Made by a program: the position numbers and the translations under genes. The notes beneath the pieces were generated by a model. It was given only the letters and a program-made list of their open reading frames with translations. It ran no database searches and was not told the DNA's origin. A stretch of DNA of 64,000 nt from JAGNLM01 sp964439835 (GTDB lineage Bacteria > Pseudomonadota > Gammaproteobacteria > JAABTG01), in NCBI GenBank assembly GCA_964439835.1, contig CAYTPQ010000004.1, forward strand, positions 1 through 64,000, given 5' to 3'. Positions 63,314 through 64,000 of the stretch are shown piece by piece; position 1 is the first letter of the stretch, and the number at the start of each line of letters is the position of its first letter.

Positions 63314-64000
63314 TCAATGGGCACTCGCCAAAGTGGCCGCCAGCTCGCGGATCGCGTCCAGGCGCTGCTCGAACAGGGCCCTGATGGCGGTCAGGCCGCC
63401 CTCGCCGATCCCGAGGTCCTCGAACAACCGGGGGTCTTCCACCGGCTCGCTGGGGTGGTCCAGGTACCAGTCGGCCAGACGGGCGCAGCCCCCCACCAGC
63501 CGTGCGTGGGGCCAGTGGAGTCCGCGGTAGGCCGGGTCGTGGTGGTGTTCCATGACGACCACCACCTCCCGGGGCAGGTGCCAGCGGTCCGCGAGCCAGC
63601 CGCCGACGCGGTGGTGGTCGACGCCGACCACGGTGCGCTCGACCGCGGCCAGGGCCGCGTTGGTCGCCCCCGGCGCGAGCGCCAGGGCGCGCGCCATATC
63701 CTGTGCAAAGACGTGGACCATCACCAGCAGGCCCAGGTTGTGCACCAGTCCCGCGAGGTAGGCGGCGTCGGGCTCCGGTCCGCCGGGAACGCTGACCCGC
63801 GCGGCCAGGGCCCGGCAGCTCGCTGCGGTGAGGAGCGCGGTGACCCAGTAGCGCCCCAGGTCGAGGCCCACCGCGGGGCTCACCTTGAAGTGGCCCGAAA
63901 GCGCCAGGGTCAGGGCGAGGCTCTTGACGGTCTCGAGGCCGAGGACGCGGACGATGGCGTCCCTGACCGAGTAGATGTTGCCCGTATAGCCGAAGAAGGC
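63314..64000 (-). CDS. HDOD domain protein, partial at window end
   Basis: The frame is open across the right edge, so the gene is partial (N-terminus missing). The visible 228 codons have the HDOD pattern: VRDAIVRVLGLETVKSLAL, LAGLVHNLGLLVMVHV, the helix GVDHHRVGGWLADRW and EVVVVMEHHHDP. The HD pair of the metal site is changed to H-N (LVHNLG). A GTG at 63883 could be an internal start but would cut the domain. Its stop is 3 nt before the GGDEF gene. It could be the sensor partner of that diguanylate cyclase. Confidence 0.85.
   Translation of the reverse strand, partial: AFFGYTGNIYSVRDAIVRVLGLETVKSLALTLALSGHFKVSPAVGLDLGRYWVTALLTAASCRALAARVSVPGGPEPDAAYLAGLVHNLGLLVMVHVFAQDMARALALAPGATNAALAAVERTVVGVDHHRVGGWLADRWHLPREVVVVMEHHHDPAYRGLHWPHARLVGGCARLADWYLDHPSEPVEDPRLFEDLGIGEGGLTAIRALFEQRLDAIRELAATLASAH

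Overview
The window comes from a GC-rich Gram-negative bacterium, most likely a gammaproteobacterium of the Chromatiales/Ectothiorhodospiraceae type. This is inferred from LPS-core genes (hldE, waaA), a TolC-type porin, a FimV-like protein, coq7, DUF1820, MscK, the birA-coaX-SPOR and rplM-rpsI gene orders, and a Gly/Pro/Tyr-rich secreted protein resembling the sulfur globule proteins of sulfur oxidisers. It is mostly ordinary chromosomal backbone: I see no prophage, CRISPR array, rRNA or plasmid functions. The right end cuts an HDOD gene.

Layout. 0-2.5 kb: tRNA-Pro(GGG), then queC and an unusual three-domain queD-like gene (7-deazaguanine synthesis). 2.6-7 kb: an MFS carrier diverging from hldE-waaA. 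7-10 kb: leftward pcm, rhodanese, tolC and an isochorismatase-fold gene without a standard start. 10-13 kb: thiC and ppk2. 13-16.6 kb: an NdvA-like ABC exporter, a membrane protein, a Nudix protein and a small repeat-containing secreted protein. 16.8-25.6 kb: mscK, gor, birA-coaX-SPOR and an HDOD gene. 25.7-30.5 kb: transaldolase, a small coiled-coil protein, a fimV-like gene, tRNA-Gln(CTG), rpsI and rplM. 30.6-34.3 kb: a candidate small RNA, a NodIJ-like ABC exporter, a 2Fe-2S ferredoxin and a GlcF-like Fe-S protein. 34.3-45.2 kb: coq7, a HugZ-like protein, then a block rich in membrane and carbohydrate genes (GtrA, methyltransferase, GH17 protein, two GT-C-like membrane proteins, SGNH hydrolase), interrupted by a 152-bp MITE-like element. 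45.2-49.6 kb: DUF1820, the sulfur-globule-like protein, and an hsp20-cbpA-hsp20-deg protease operon behind a near-consensus sigma-32 promoter. 49.6-64 kb: two hypotheticals, ssb, a YajR-like carrier, a PAS-GGDEF-EAL protein, uvrA, a membrane protein, a YyaL-type thioredoxin-domain protein, and a GGDEF/HDOD pair.

Functional themes are protein quality control (sigma-32 operon, pcm), envelope and surface glycan construction, c-di-GMP signalling (two GGDEF proteins, both with RxxD inhibitory sites, and two HDOD proteins), and tRNA-base and cofactor synthesis.

The most unusual non-coding content is: a candidate small RNA gene at about 30675-30762 with its own promoter and terminator; palindromic repeats of three families, all in convergent gene junctions, two of them related copies with compensatory stem changes; and a MITE-like element whose flanking TTAG repeat overlaps a stop codon. 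I found no clearly new multi-gene defence or metabolic system. The best candidates for something undescribed are the triplicated QueD protein, the small RNA, and the glycan block.
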